Below, one piece after another: positions 34,223-42,009 of a stretch of DNA of 64,000 bases. The notes below the pieces were generated by a model. That model saw only the letters and a program-made list of their open reading frames with translations, was not told the DNA's origin and did no database searches. The stretch lies in contig DASTSN010000117.1 of the NCBI GenBank assembly GCA_035760665.1, positions 5,018 to 69,017 of the forward strand, given 5' to 3'. The stretch comes from DASTSN01 sp035760665 (lineage in GTDB: Bacteria > Bacteroidota > Bacteroidia > Chitinophagales > Chitinophagaceae). How positions within the stretch are numbered: position 1 is the stretch's first letter; each line of letters opens with the position of its first letter. The position numbers were made by a program, and so were the translations under genes.

Positions 34223-35338
34223 TCAGGTGATGCTTTGCCTCTTACGTTTTGTTTTCTTCTGCCCGGTTTCCAGCTCTCCATCGTCATCGCCTGCTGTTTG
34301 CTTTTGACTTTGTTTTTTCTCTTGTTTTTCTGACTGTTCTTGCGAATTGTTTTCGTAGAGTTTGTCGGAACGAAGACGCTGACCGGAGGTATCATAAAAA
34401 TTCAGTGACTTGAATTGAGGGCACGCTTCGATAAAGATCTTTTGTTCTTTTCCGTTTATTTCCAACGTTACTGATTGCCGGTTGCCTCGTTCTAAGGACT
34501 CCATCAACCTGGTTTTATCTTTTTCCGAAGCGAGTTCCTTGATGGGATGCTTGGCCAATACAGCCTGCAGATCATACCCATAGTTCTGGTGGAATTGCTT
34601 TGTCACATAGTTTCCATGCTTGTCCGTTTCCTTAAAATCAAGTTGAACCCAGGCATTGTATTTTTCACCTTCTTTATTAGAAAGCTCCTTATGGACTGCC
34701 CGGCCGCTCATAAGATTATACGCCTCTTTCAGCGTAATGTTATCCTCTTTGGGGTTAATGTAAAAGGTCTGTTTGATCGCGTCGGGATGTTGCTTGTTTT
34801 GAAGCATGAGATTATAACGATTGAAGAAGTACATATCGCTTTCATCTGACTTTCTGAATTGCAACGTAGCAACTGTGCTGTCATGACCATAATCCTGCTT
34901 ATGAGTAAGCATAAACTCAGCTTGGCCTTGTTGCATCTTTTCTTTCAATTCTTCTTTGTGGCTTTCACCGAATCCTGTCAGCAATAACTGCTTGCTCAGG
35001 TATTCATAATTGTTTTCTAACATGATTGTAGAATTTTGAAGTGATAAACTTTTGTTCTCTTCTTGTCTCATAAATTCAGGTCTTGGCACAGAATAGAGTG
35101 GTACATACGCATCCCACAAATAATTGGCAGCAAATAGGCCGTTCTCAACCTTGCTTAGCTGTTTGAGGTCTTCTATTATCCCTTTGACTTCCGCATATCC
35201 TTTTCTCCACACGGATCCATCTTCTGTATAATCATAGTACCAATCAGCTTTTGCCATCTTACTCATGAGACCGGCAAGATCATAATTGTCCAGAATATTT
35301 CTGGGTATAGGATAATTGTTTTCCATATCAGAAGACAT
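34223..35338 (-). CDS. ICE protein of unknown function, DUF3945-like repeats
   Basis: 371 residues, hydrophilic, without signal peptide. The middle part reads YLSKQLLLTGFGE, ATLQFRKSDESDMYFFNRY, NITLKEAYNLMSGRAVHKEL and NAWVQLDFKETDKHGN, a set that I associate with a family encoded at the end of tra operons in Bacteroidota ICEs (DUF3945-like; name from memory). The C-terminal 50 residues are very K-, Q- and R-rich, suggesting nucleic acid contact. The gene starts four bases after the traN stop and is probably in the transfer operon. Function unknown. Confidence 0.65.
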   Translation of the reverse strand: MSSDMENNYPIPRNILDNYDLAGLMSKMAKADWYYDYTEDGSVWRKGYAEVKGIIEDLKQLSKVENGLFAANYLWDAYVPLYSVPRPEFMRQEENKSLSLQNSTIMLENNYEYLSKQLLLTGFGESHKEELKEKMQQGQAEFMLTHKQDYGHDSTVATLQFRKSDESDMYFFNRYNLMLQNKQHPDAIKQTFYINPKEDNITLKEAYNLMSGRAVHKELSNKEGEKYNAWVQLDFKETDKHGNYVTKQFHQNYGYDLQAVLAKHPIKELASEKDKTRLMESLERGNRQSVTLEINGKEQKIFIEACPQFKSLNFYDTSGQRLRSDKLYENNSQEQSEKQEKKQSQKQTAGDDDGELETGQKKTKRKRQSIT

Positions 35339-35342
35339 TAGC

Positions 35343-36110
35343 TCATTTCAGATCAGGCAAAGGGATGGACCGGATGATTTTGTTATTGTTCACCTTCATC
35401 AATAGATGTCTGCCTCCGTTCTTCTCCATTAATTGAATCGCCAGGTATTTAGCATCAGGAATAGTAAACTTGTCAAGGGCCACGACTATCATGGAAAAAT
35501 CACAAGCTTTTACTTTTCTTGTATTACCGGAGATATGCAAGGGAGTCAGTTCATTTTCCTGGGCCGCTGTTCGTTTGCTTTTCCTCTTATCACGGATATA
35601 GAATTTTAGCAAATCAATGTCATAATCAATTGTACTCTGATTGCATAGCAATATCTGGTAGTACATGACATCATCTTTGATGTAAATACCGTTGACGCTG
35701 GCTGCAATATTCCATTTGCGGTCCCCGATACCTCGTACAGTCCGGTGATTGTCGAGTATGCCATTGGCATAAGTGGCAATGGTGGATTTTTTGAGTTCCG
35801 GTAAATAATAAATCCAGTTTTCCGGTTGATCGGTATAATTTACTTTGAAGGAATACACCGAACCATCCCCGGTTACTACGCTTAGATTTGTTTCCGGAAA
35901 TTTTACAGATGCAGCCTTTACCAGGAGGATATTATCCGCTTCCTTTACTGGTTGTACCAATACATCTTTCGTTCCCCTGTCCACATGACGAATAGGAAAT
36001 GGAAAAATAAGGCTGGTAGTTTTGTCCGTTGTGATCTGTAGAGAGGAAGTTTGTGCATAGGCGGAAACGAACATCCAGCACACGCAAATCAAACACACGA
36101 TCCGTTTCAT
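35343..36110 (-). CDS. traN: Conjugative transposon protein TraN
   Basis: 255 residues with a signal peptide (KRIVCLICVCWMFVSAYAQ). Family marks are KTTSLIFPFPIRHVDRG, the LLVKA segment with the following KFPETNLSVVTGDG, and the C-terminal IVVALDKFTIPDAKYLAIQL. TraN is thought to correspond to VirB9 in the outer-membrane complex of type IV secretion. Transcribed right after traM (24-base gap), as in CTnDOT. Confidence 0.9.
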   Translation of the reverse strand: MKRIVCLICVCWMFVSAYAQTSSLQITTDKTTSLIFPFPIRHVDRGTKDVLVQPVKEADNILLVKAASVKFPETNLSVVTGDGSVYSFKVNYTDQPENWIYYLPELKKSTIATYANGILDNHRTVRGIGDRKWNIAASVNGIYIKDDVMYYQILLCNQSTIDYDIDLLKFYIRDKRKSKRTAAQENELTPLHISGNTRKVKACDFSMIVVALDKFTIPDAKYLAIQLMEKNGGRHLLMKVNNNKIIRSIPLPDLK

Positions 36111-36134
36111 TTTCTTGTTTTTAAGTATGAATAA

Positions 36135-37391
36135 TTATTGTTTCGTAGATTTATCCAGGAGCAATACTTTATACCCGGCTTTTACCATCACTTTTACCAG
36201 TTTCACTTTCTTGGCAAGTAATGATTTAGCAGTATTAATCCCGGCTGCTGCTGCCTGCGCTTTTAGAGAAGGATCAAATGTTGTAAGTTCCATCATTTGC
36301 AAACTATTGTCAGCAGATTGCTTGGCAACATCCCTGGTAATGGCGCCCGGGATATGAATACCGGGAAGTCCATCCACATCATACACTTCCACCTTTACAG
36401 GGTATAATGAGCTACCGCTTCGGATAGAATTAATTTCAATTTCGAGGCGTTCGCCATTTAATGAAGCAATGCCAAAGACAAAATTTCCCGACGGTATTCT
36501 GGAACTGTTAATAAACATATCCTGCAATAATCTCAATTTGATCACAGCACCGTTGACCAATACCTGGTTTTCGTTGACCACAGCTTCAATAGCATTAGAG
36601 GATTTTTCAATTCTTTCGTTTTCCATTCCGAAAAATCCATAATCCAGTGTATCATCGCCGGCTGTTGCGGTAACGGCCAATATATTTGAAGATTTCTGTG
36701 CCTTCTTTTGTTCTAATCTTTCTTTTACCCTGTCAGGATGCTGAACATCGAGTATCTTATCCATCACAGAAGAAAGTTGTTGTATCTCGGGATCTTCACC
36801 GTTGCCTGTATTCATTTGGTTCATCATGGTCTCCAGCCTGTCAACTTCGCTGCCAAATTCCGTATGAGCCTGATAATTGTTATCGTATCCGGCATCCTGC
36901 TTATGAGAAAGATTTGAATTATTATCCAGTTGTTTTTGCAATAAAGACAGCTTTTGCATCACTTCATCTTCCGGCTTATGTTTTGATTGCTCAAACGGAG
37001 ATAAATTCAAACGCTGGTTATATTTTGAAGCAGTCGTCTGTGTTAGTTGCTCCAGTTCGTAGGTCGAAACTGTTTCCGTATCCGGTTTCTGATTATAATA
37101 AGGATCGCTTCGCATCCATTCAGCCATCTTTGCTGAGTCCTTATCAGCTTTATCATAAAAGCCGAGTTTATCCAGCAATTTTTCTTCTTTGAGGTTGGCA
37201 TCGGGAAGTTTCGGATTCAATCCCTGACTAATTTCTACACCGGCAGCTTGACTATGGCCTTTACCTCCTCCCAAAGCCCAAAATGCCATTGTCAGAAACG
37301 GTATCACCAGTAAAGGCAATGCCAACATCATTTTTCTTTTTCGTCCCGCATTCAGGCGGGACGGTTGATTCACGTTATTCATACGCTTCAT
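36135..37391 (-). CDS. traM: Conjugative transposon protein TraM
   Basis: 418 residues. A cytoplasmic tail is followed by one membrane helix (about 20-45; RKMMLALPLLVIPFLTMAFW), a long Q- and D-rich periplasmic spacer (about 60-240) and a C-terminal domain that reads INSIRSGSSLYPVKVEVYDVDGLPGIHIPG, split here around its centre. This is the layout of a VirB10-like inner-outer membrane scaffold. Its start overlaps the traL-like stop by four bases. Confidence 0.9.
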   Translation of the reverse strand: MKRMNNVNQPSRLNAGRKRKMMLALPLLVIPFLTMAFWALGGGKGHSQAAGVEISQGLNPKLPDANLKEEKLLDKLGFYDKADKDSAKMAEWMRSDPYYNQKPDTETVSTYELEQLTQTTASKYNQRLNLSPFEQSKHKPEDEVMQKLSLLQKQLDNNSNLSHKQDAGYDNNYQAHTEFGSEVDRLETMMNQMNTGNGEDPEIQQLSSVMDKILDVQHPDRVKERLEQKKAQKSSNILAVTATAGDDTLDYGFFGMENERIEKSSNAIEAVVNENQVLVNGAVIKLRLLQDMFINSSRIPSGNFVFGIASLNGERLEIEINSIRSGSSLYPVKVEVYDVDGLPGIHIPGAITRDVAKQSADNSLQMMELTTFDPSLKAQAAAAGINTAKSLLAKKVKLVKVMVKAGYKVLLLDKSTKQ

Positions 37392-37843
37392 TTTATTTGT
37401 GAATGATAGATTTGTTCAAAAAGTTTTATGCTGTCCTGCAGACCGGGACGAATGGGTTGCCCAAGACTATCCATATAGCGCTTATATTCCTGTATTTCGT
37501 GATAGAGCTCGTCGCTGATATAGTTATCAGGTTCGTTAATTTCACTGCCGGTTTTGTCATAGTGTTTAGGGACATGAATGGGTTTGACTTCTATGGCCGG
37601 TTGATTTTTATCTTTAGAAAAAATGGCATTACCGGCCAGGTAAATACTGAAACCCCCGCTTGAAAGGCAAAAGATGACCAGTGCAATCTTTAATTTCTGA
37701 TTAGATAATTTTGAAGTTCTTTTATTCATGGCTTCAGCGAATTTTGTTTGCAATTTGATTCCTGCACCTGCAATCCTACCAGCCGCTTTATCCGTCCAGT
37801 TGCCTGCTGCTGTACTTCCCTTTTTCCTTTTTCTCCAGAGCAT
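37388..37843 (-). CDS. TraL-like small membrane protein of the transfer operon
   Basis: With the ATG at 37843, one base after the traK stop, the product is 151 residues. One membrane helix lies near 55-77 (LKIALVIFCLSSGGFSIYLA), with a basic cytoplasmic part and an acidic periplasmic tail ending QDSIKLFEQIYHSQ. In CTnDOT the protein between TraK and TraM is TraL, a short one-helix protein; this one is longer, so the identification rests on position. The longer frame up to 37900 would overlap traK by 56 bases. Confidence 0.65.
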   Translation of the reverse strand: MLWRKRKKGSTAAGNWTDKAAGRIAGAGIKLQTKFAEAMNKRTSKLSNQKLKIALVIFCLSSGGFSIYLAGNAIFSKDKNQPAIEVKPIHVPKHYDKTGSEINEPDNYISDELYHEIQEYKRYMDSLGQPIRPGLQDSIKLFEQIYHSQIK

Positions 37844-37844
37844 T

Positions 37845-38465
37845 TTAATTCCGGTTTTGAATGTTGATGTCCTTATTTTCCAAAGTCCGCCAGCGTTCAA
37901 TCAAAAAGCCATGTGAATTATTATCACTTCTTGATACATTTCTCAGATAACCTTCCGTGATTAAACTGCGGGTAACAATGGTAGTAGGCCGGATTATCTT
38001 CTGCTGCCCTTTGTACCGGAAATAAAAAGGATAATTTTCTGTATTGATCATAATGCTGTCTGCCTGTATTTCCTGGCTGATGTTACCGGAAATCAGGTTG
38101 GTATAATATCCATTCTCCTTCAGATTATTGTATTGTTGTTTTGCAGAACCATCAGCTAGATACAATGCTTTGGTAATATTGGATTGTATTACCTTATCGT
38201 CAGGGTCCATCGTAAAAAAATAATGATGGAACATTTTTACATGATCCCTTGCTTCTACCGGGATATTATCCTTGCGGTCTGCTGCATAAGCTTCCAGCGC
38301 TTTGCCGTTTGCAAGAATGAAAATTCGCTGCTGAGATTGTGTTGCAAGTTGATAACTTTTATAAGCGATCATCACTGAGATGATGATACATCCTGCCAGG
38401 AATGCAATAGAAAATAACCGCACATGGCGAAAGGCCGTATCTATATTTTTTGTCTTCTTAAACAT
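37845..38465 (-). CDS. traK: Conjugative transposon protein TraK
   Basis: 206 residues: an N-terminal tail (FKKTKNIDTAFRHVRLFS), a single membrane helix (about 16-36) and a periplasmic domain ending ITEGYLRNVSRSDNNSHGFLI. This is the VirB8-like inner-membrane component. The ATG at 38463-38465 overlaps the traJ end by eight bases and gives the usual TraK length; the frame is open 15 codons further upstream but without family similarity. Confidence 0.9.
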   Translation of the reverse strand: MFKKTKNIDTAFRHVRLFSIAFLAGCIIISVMIAYKSYQLATQSQQRIFILANGKALEAYAADRKDNIPVEARDHVKMFHHYFFTMDPDDKVIQSNITKALYLADGSAKQQYNNLKENGYYTNLISGNISQEIQADSIMINTENYPFYFRYKGQQKIIRPTTIVTRSLITEGYLRNVSRSDNNSHGFLIERWRTLENKDINIQNRN

Positions 38466-39627
38466 TTTGCTTACCTGAAATTTTATCTTTAAAATATCCA
38501 CCTGAAGCATGACTGTCCGCCATACTGCTTGTCATTTTATTATAAGCACCACCCAATGCATCTTTAGCCATTGAGGCGCCGCCGGTTGCCATTGATGTTG
38601 CAGAACGGGTGGTCATACTCATCATATTTGTGACTTTATACAAAAGCGCATTACCGCCGCCTGCATGAATGATATAGTTAGCTACGCTTGGAACGGTGAA
38701 ATAGCCTATGATGCCAATGATCATAAAAATCAGATACGCAGTATCTGTAGTGGAGAAGAATGTATCGCCATTGGTGGCGATCTGGTGCAGGTCTTCTTTG
38801 AGCATGTTTTCCTGTATCTTTCCCATGATACCGCCAAAGATGTTCGCTACCGGCAACCAAAGAAAGATATTGAGATAACGGGCAATCCATACAGTCAAGG
38901 TATGTTGAAAGCCGTCGAATACTGCAATACCAAATACTAATGGGCCCAATATACCCAGAACGATCATGTAAAATGTCCGGATAGTATTGATGCAAAGCGC
39001 TGCGGCCTCGAATAATACTTTCAGAACTTCCGACATCCATTGCTTGATGGAGTTACGAAAATTGTAAGAGAATTTCGCAAAAGCGAATTTGATATCGTTA
39101 CCAATACTTTTAAAAAAGCCTTCGCTTTTATCGCCGTAATGATATTTATACCATTTATCCCTGTCGCCGCTACCGGAAGGACCTACATACATTTGCCAGT
39201 ACGCCGTCGTTTTAATGGCCTCTTCTTTCATCCGCAGCAGTTCTGTGATTGCTTTGTCTGAATCTTCTACCATTTGAGCAGTGCCTGTTACTGTAGGCTT
39301 CATCAGGCCATTGATCATAGATAAGACCGAAGGGAAGATCAGTACGCAAAAGCCCAGCACAAAGGGGCGGAACAAAGGATAAAAATCTACTGGCTCGGCT
39401 CTTGCAATATGTCCCCAAACCCGGGCGGCAATATACCAGGTGGCAGCAAAGCCGGCGATTCCACGGCCAACACCTATTAACCTGCTGCAAAGCGGCATCA
39501 TGTCCGCATACAATGTATCCAGCACTTCGTTCAGACTGCGGATACGGTTAGCTATCTGTGCTTCCGCTATGTGAGGAAGCAATAGAATAATAGCCAATAC
39601 ACCTAAAACTCTTACACACATTTTCAT
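38458..39627 (-). CDS. traJ: Conjugative transposon protein TraJ
   Basis: 389 residues. A signal-like N-terminus (RVLGVLAIILLLPHIAEAQ) is followed by about six membrane helices, the first after LIGVGRGIAGFAATWYIAAR. It corresponds to VirB6, the polytopic channel component. YMIVLGILGPLVFGIAVFDG and LFMIIGIIGYFTVPSVANYI are typical of the family. The C-terminal 70 residues are G-, S- and M-rich. It is separated by 58 bases from the next TraI-like gene upstream. Confidence 0.9.
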   Translation of the reverse strand: MKMCVRVLGVLAIILLLPHIAEAQIANRIRSLNEVLDTLYADMMPLCSRLIGVGRGIAGFAATWYIAARVWGHIARAEPVDFYPLFRPFVLGFCVLIFPSVLSMINGLMKPTVTGTAQMVEDSDKAITELLRMKEEAIKTTAYWQMYVGPSGSGDRDKWYKYHYGDKSEGFFKSIGNDIKFAFAKFSYNFRNSIKQWMSEVLKVLFEAAALCINTIRTFYMIVLGILGPLVFGIAVFDGFQHTLTVWIARYLNIFLWLPVANIFGGIMGKIQENMLKEDLHQIATNGDTFFSTTDTAYLIFMIIGIIGYFTVPSVANYIIHAGGGNALLYKVTNMMSMTTRSATSMATGGASMAKDALGGAYNKMTSSMADSHASGGYFKDKISGKQNV

Positions 39628-39685
39628 TCTTCACTGTTTTAAGTTCAATTAAACTCTCTGCCGAAGAGTAATCACTCAGCAATCC

Positions 39686-40306
39686 TTAATAACCCAATAT
39701 CTTCTTCGACATATTGATCTCCGTCTGTTCTGCTTTTCTTTGTAAAGACAGGTAGCCGGTACTGCTGTTAAAATCCTGCAGAAAAGAAAACTGTTCTTCT
39801 ATTCGCGCATATATCCGGTCTATCGCTTGCATTCGTTCATCATCGCTCATCCGGAGTTGCCCGGCCGTGATGACCATGAACAGTTCATCGAGATTTTTAA
39901 CGCTTTCATTAAACAGGTTGGAATAGACTTTTCCTATATAGTCAATCTCTTGTTGAGTAAACGTGCCGCCATCTTTGAATTGTTGAAACGCCAGCTTATA
40001 TTGCTTAACGATCTGCAATTGGTAATTGACAATATCCGTAATACGCTTATACTTTTTTACTACCGGGATTACCTCCATCAGTGCATCCAGGAAACCTTTG
40101 TGCAAACTAAAATTATCGGACGAAATATCTTTGATAGTATTATAGCCCTGGTTGATAACCTTCCAGCCATCATACATATCCTGCAATATCTTTTTGAATT
40201 GTGTTAATTTCTCCCAGTTCAGCAATAGTTGCTGTATTTCCTGTGCCTGTGAGAAAGAAACCTGGCTCATGCAGCAAAATGATAGAATAATCAATACCTT
40301 TTTCAT
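39686..40306 (-). CDS. TraI-like secreted transfer protein, copy 3
   Basis: 206 residues with a signal peptide (KKVLIILSFCCMSQVSFSQ) and an all-helical body. It shares with the two neighbouring products the core pattern: a YxxI...DIxxxNFxLH segment, VxNYQLQIVKQYK, a FTQQEIDYIGKVYSNLF segment and ITAGQLRMSDDERMQAI, and the ending LQRKAEQTEI. In public databases such proteins are often labelled TerB-like, but nothing links them to tellurite. A VirB5-like minor pilus role is conceivable. Four-base overlap with copy 2. Confidence 0.7.
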   Translation of the reverse strand: MKKVLIILSFCCMSQVSFSQAQEIQQLLLNWEKLTQFKKILQDMYDGWKVINQGYNTIKDISSDNFSLHKGFLDALMEVIPVVKKYKRITDIVNYQLQIVKQYKLAFQQFKDGGTFTQQEIDYIGKVYSNLFNESVKNLDELFMVITAGQLRMSDDERMQAIDRIYARIEEQFSFLQDFNSSTGYLSLQRKAEQTEINMSKKILGY

Positions 40307-40944
40307 TGTTGTCCATTTATAGTTTCTGAATAGTTGAGTTCAGTTTGCTCCGTTAACCGCTGTATAGCAAGTACACTCATTTCATTACTGAAAGAAGCTG
40401 TAAACGCGGATTTGTCCTGCATATCGAGGTATATCTTTTCAATGCGTTTGATCCGTTCATCATCGGTCATTTCTAATTGGCCGGAGGTAATAACCATCAT
40501 TAACTCATCAATGCTTTTTAAACAATCATCCAGAAGATTGTCGAATAATTTTTTACAGTAGTCTAATTCTTCATTGGTGAATTGCCCTGATTCCCGGACG
40601 GCATCCATCACTTGTTTCGAGGATTTGATGATACGAATCTGGCAAGTGATAATATCGGTAACCTTTATCCAACTTTTGACTTTAGGATTGACGACTTTCA
40701 AAGAATCTATATGGCCTAAGTGCAGGGTGAAATCACCATTCTTGATATCCCGTATGGTATGCAGGCCGCCCGAAACAATCTTGTAACCCTTTTGCGCATA
40801 CTCGATATAGACCTTATTGGCTGCAATCTGTTCCAGCAGCCGCTTGATCCTTGTTTTCTTCTGCTGCATCCATTCCTCCCAGGTCTGTGCAAATGACAAT
40901 TGACAACTGGCAACAAGCAATAAAAAAATAATCGCTTTTTTCAT
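40303..40944 (-). CDS. TraI-like secreted transfer protein, copy 2
   Basis: 213 residues, signal peptide (KKAIIFLLLVASCQLSFAQ), then a helical body. It is the closest relative of copy 3: GGLHTIRDIKNGDFTLHLGH, TDIITCQIRIIKSS, TNEELDYCKKLFDNLLDD, ITSGQLEMTDDERIKRI and LAIQRLTEQTEL align with it segment by segment. The start overlaps copy 1's stop, so the three genes are translationally coupled. The repeated arrangement suggests duplication and divergence within the operon. Confidence 0.7.
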   Translation of the reverse strand: MKKAIIFLLLVASCQLSFAQTWEEWMQQKKTRIKRLLEQIAANKVYIEYAQKGYKIVSGGLHTIRDIKNGDFTLHLGHIDSLKVVNPKVKSWIKVTDIITCQIRIIKSSKQVMDAVRESGQFTNEELDYCKKLFDNLLDDCLKSIDELMMVITSGQLEMTDDERIKRIEKIYLDMQDKSAFTASFSNEMSVLAIQRLTEQTELNYSETINGQQ

Positions 40945-41615
40945 AGGCCATAGAGTTTTTTGATATAATCAATCTCTCCCTGTTCCACCGCCCTTTGCAG
41001 GGAGATCATTTTGTTCTCTTCGTTGAATTCTTTCAAATCCATCAATGTTTGTTCGACACTGGCCGATACGCCATCAATGATCTCTAACCGTTTGGCATCG
41101 TTCATCTGCGTAACAAAAGCATTTACAACCAGGAAAAGCTGGTCAATATTCTTCCCGCTTTCTTCCATCATGCCGGTATAAACATCAAACATATAATCAA
41201 GCTCTTCCTGCGTGAAATTCCTGTCCTGCCGAAACAGCGCCCATGCCGCCTGGTATTCCCGGACGATCTGTACCTGCTGTTCGATGATATCCTTAACCCG
41301 CTGGTAATAGGTCAATGCCGTTTTTACTTTTCGCAGTTCCTCAAAGTAATCTGCGTATAGTTTTCGTTGCTTTTCCACCCAGTCGGAAATATCATCCAGG
41401 TGCATTTTGGACATTGTATTCTCCAGCGTCTTTTGGGCATTTTGCAGCCAGATAGTTTTATTTTGTAACCGCTGCACCTGCAAGTCAACCGCTATGATGA
41501 CTTTCTTTACCGCAGCCTTTATAATTTCAAGAATGGGAATCTGCGCCTGTGATTTCTGTACCGGCATCAACATACAACACAAAGACAGCCCCACAATTGC
41601 CAGTAACTTCTTCAT
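40941..41615 (-). CDS. traI: Conjugative transposon protein TraI (DUF4141 type)
   Basis: 224 residues, signal peptide (KKLLAIVGLSLCCMLMPVQ then SQA), helical body with DLQVQRLQNKTIWLQNAQK, YYQRVKDIIEQQVQIVREY, NFTQEELDYMFDVYTGMMEE and ISLQRAVEQGEIDYIKKLYG. This matches the TraI family of Bacteroides conjugative transposons, not the F-plasmid relaxase of that name. The start overlaps the stop of the lipoprotein gene by four bases. Confidence 0.82.
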   Translation of the reverse strand: MKKLLAIVGLSLCCMLMPVQKSQAQIPILEIIKAAVKKVIIAVDLQVQRLQNKTIWLQNAQKTLENTMSKMHLDDISDWVEKQRKLYADYFEELRKVKTALTYYQRVKDIIEQQVQIVREYQAAWALFRQDRNFTQEELDYMFDVYTGMMEESGKNIDQLFLVVNAFVTQMNDAKRLEIIDGVSASVEQTLMDLKEFNEENKMISLQRAVEQGEIDYIKKLYGL

Positions 41616-41998
41616 AGTTTTTTATATTTAATCGGCCCGTTAAACAATAATTTTTCCTTTGTATCAAAAGAATAAATATCCCCGGTTTCTGTTTCCCGCA
41701 GGAACTTATTTTCAGTGCTATAAATAGCAGCAGTAATCACCCGCTTATATTCCGGCTCAATAGGCTGACCATCCAATACCCGTTCGTATTTCCACTTACG
41801 AATGATTTTGAACTCGTTGGCCGAACTGTTTTGCAAGCTGATAACAAGGGTATCATACTCGGTTCCAAACTCGTGTTGAGAAAAGCGGATATAGGTGCCG
41901 GGAATAAAATTCACAAACCCGTCTTTTCCTTTTTTTAATTGACAGCTCCAGGCAATAAGCAGCAGAGCTAACAAATGAATGAATAATAGTGGTTTCAT
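41612..41998 (-). CDS. Small lipoprotein of the transfer operon
   Basis: 128 residues. The N-terminus KPLLFIHLLALLLIAWSC ends in a lipobox (WSC, with I-A before it), so the mature protein is anchored by Cys19. The rest is beta-rich (YIRFSQHEFGTEYDTLVISL, FLRETETGDIYSFDTKEKLL). I do not recognise the family. Its place between traG and traI, with overlap on the traI side, makes it part of the transfer apparatus or its exclusion system; the latter is a guess based only on size and lipidation. Confidence 0.65.
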   Translation of the reverse strand: MKPLLFIHLLALLLIAWSCQLKKGKDGFVNFIPGTYIRFSQHEFGTEYDTLVISLQNSSANEFKIIRKWKYERVLDGQPIEPEYKRVITAAIYSTENKFLRETETGDIYSFDTKEKLLFNGPIKYKKL

Positions 41999-42009
41999 AT
42001 ATTGATGAT

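Noticed and set aside
39686..40944. Tellurite resistance (TerB) genes
   Set aside because: The label is used in databases for similar proteins, but signal peptides, paralogy to TraI and operon position point to the transfer machinery.
40941..41615. TraI as a relaxase
   Set aside because: The name clashes with the F-plasmid relaxase; this protein is small, secreted and has no relaxase motifs.
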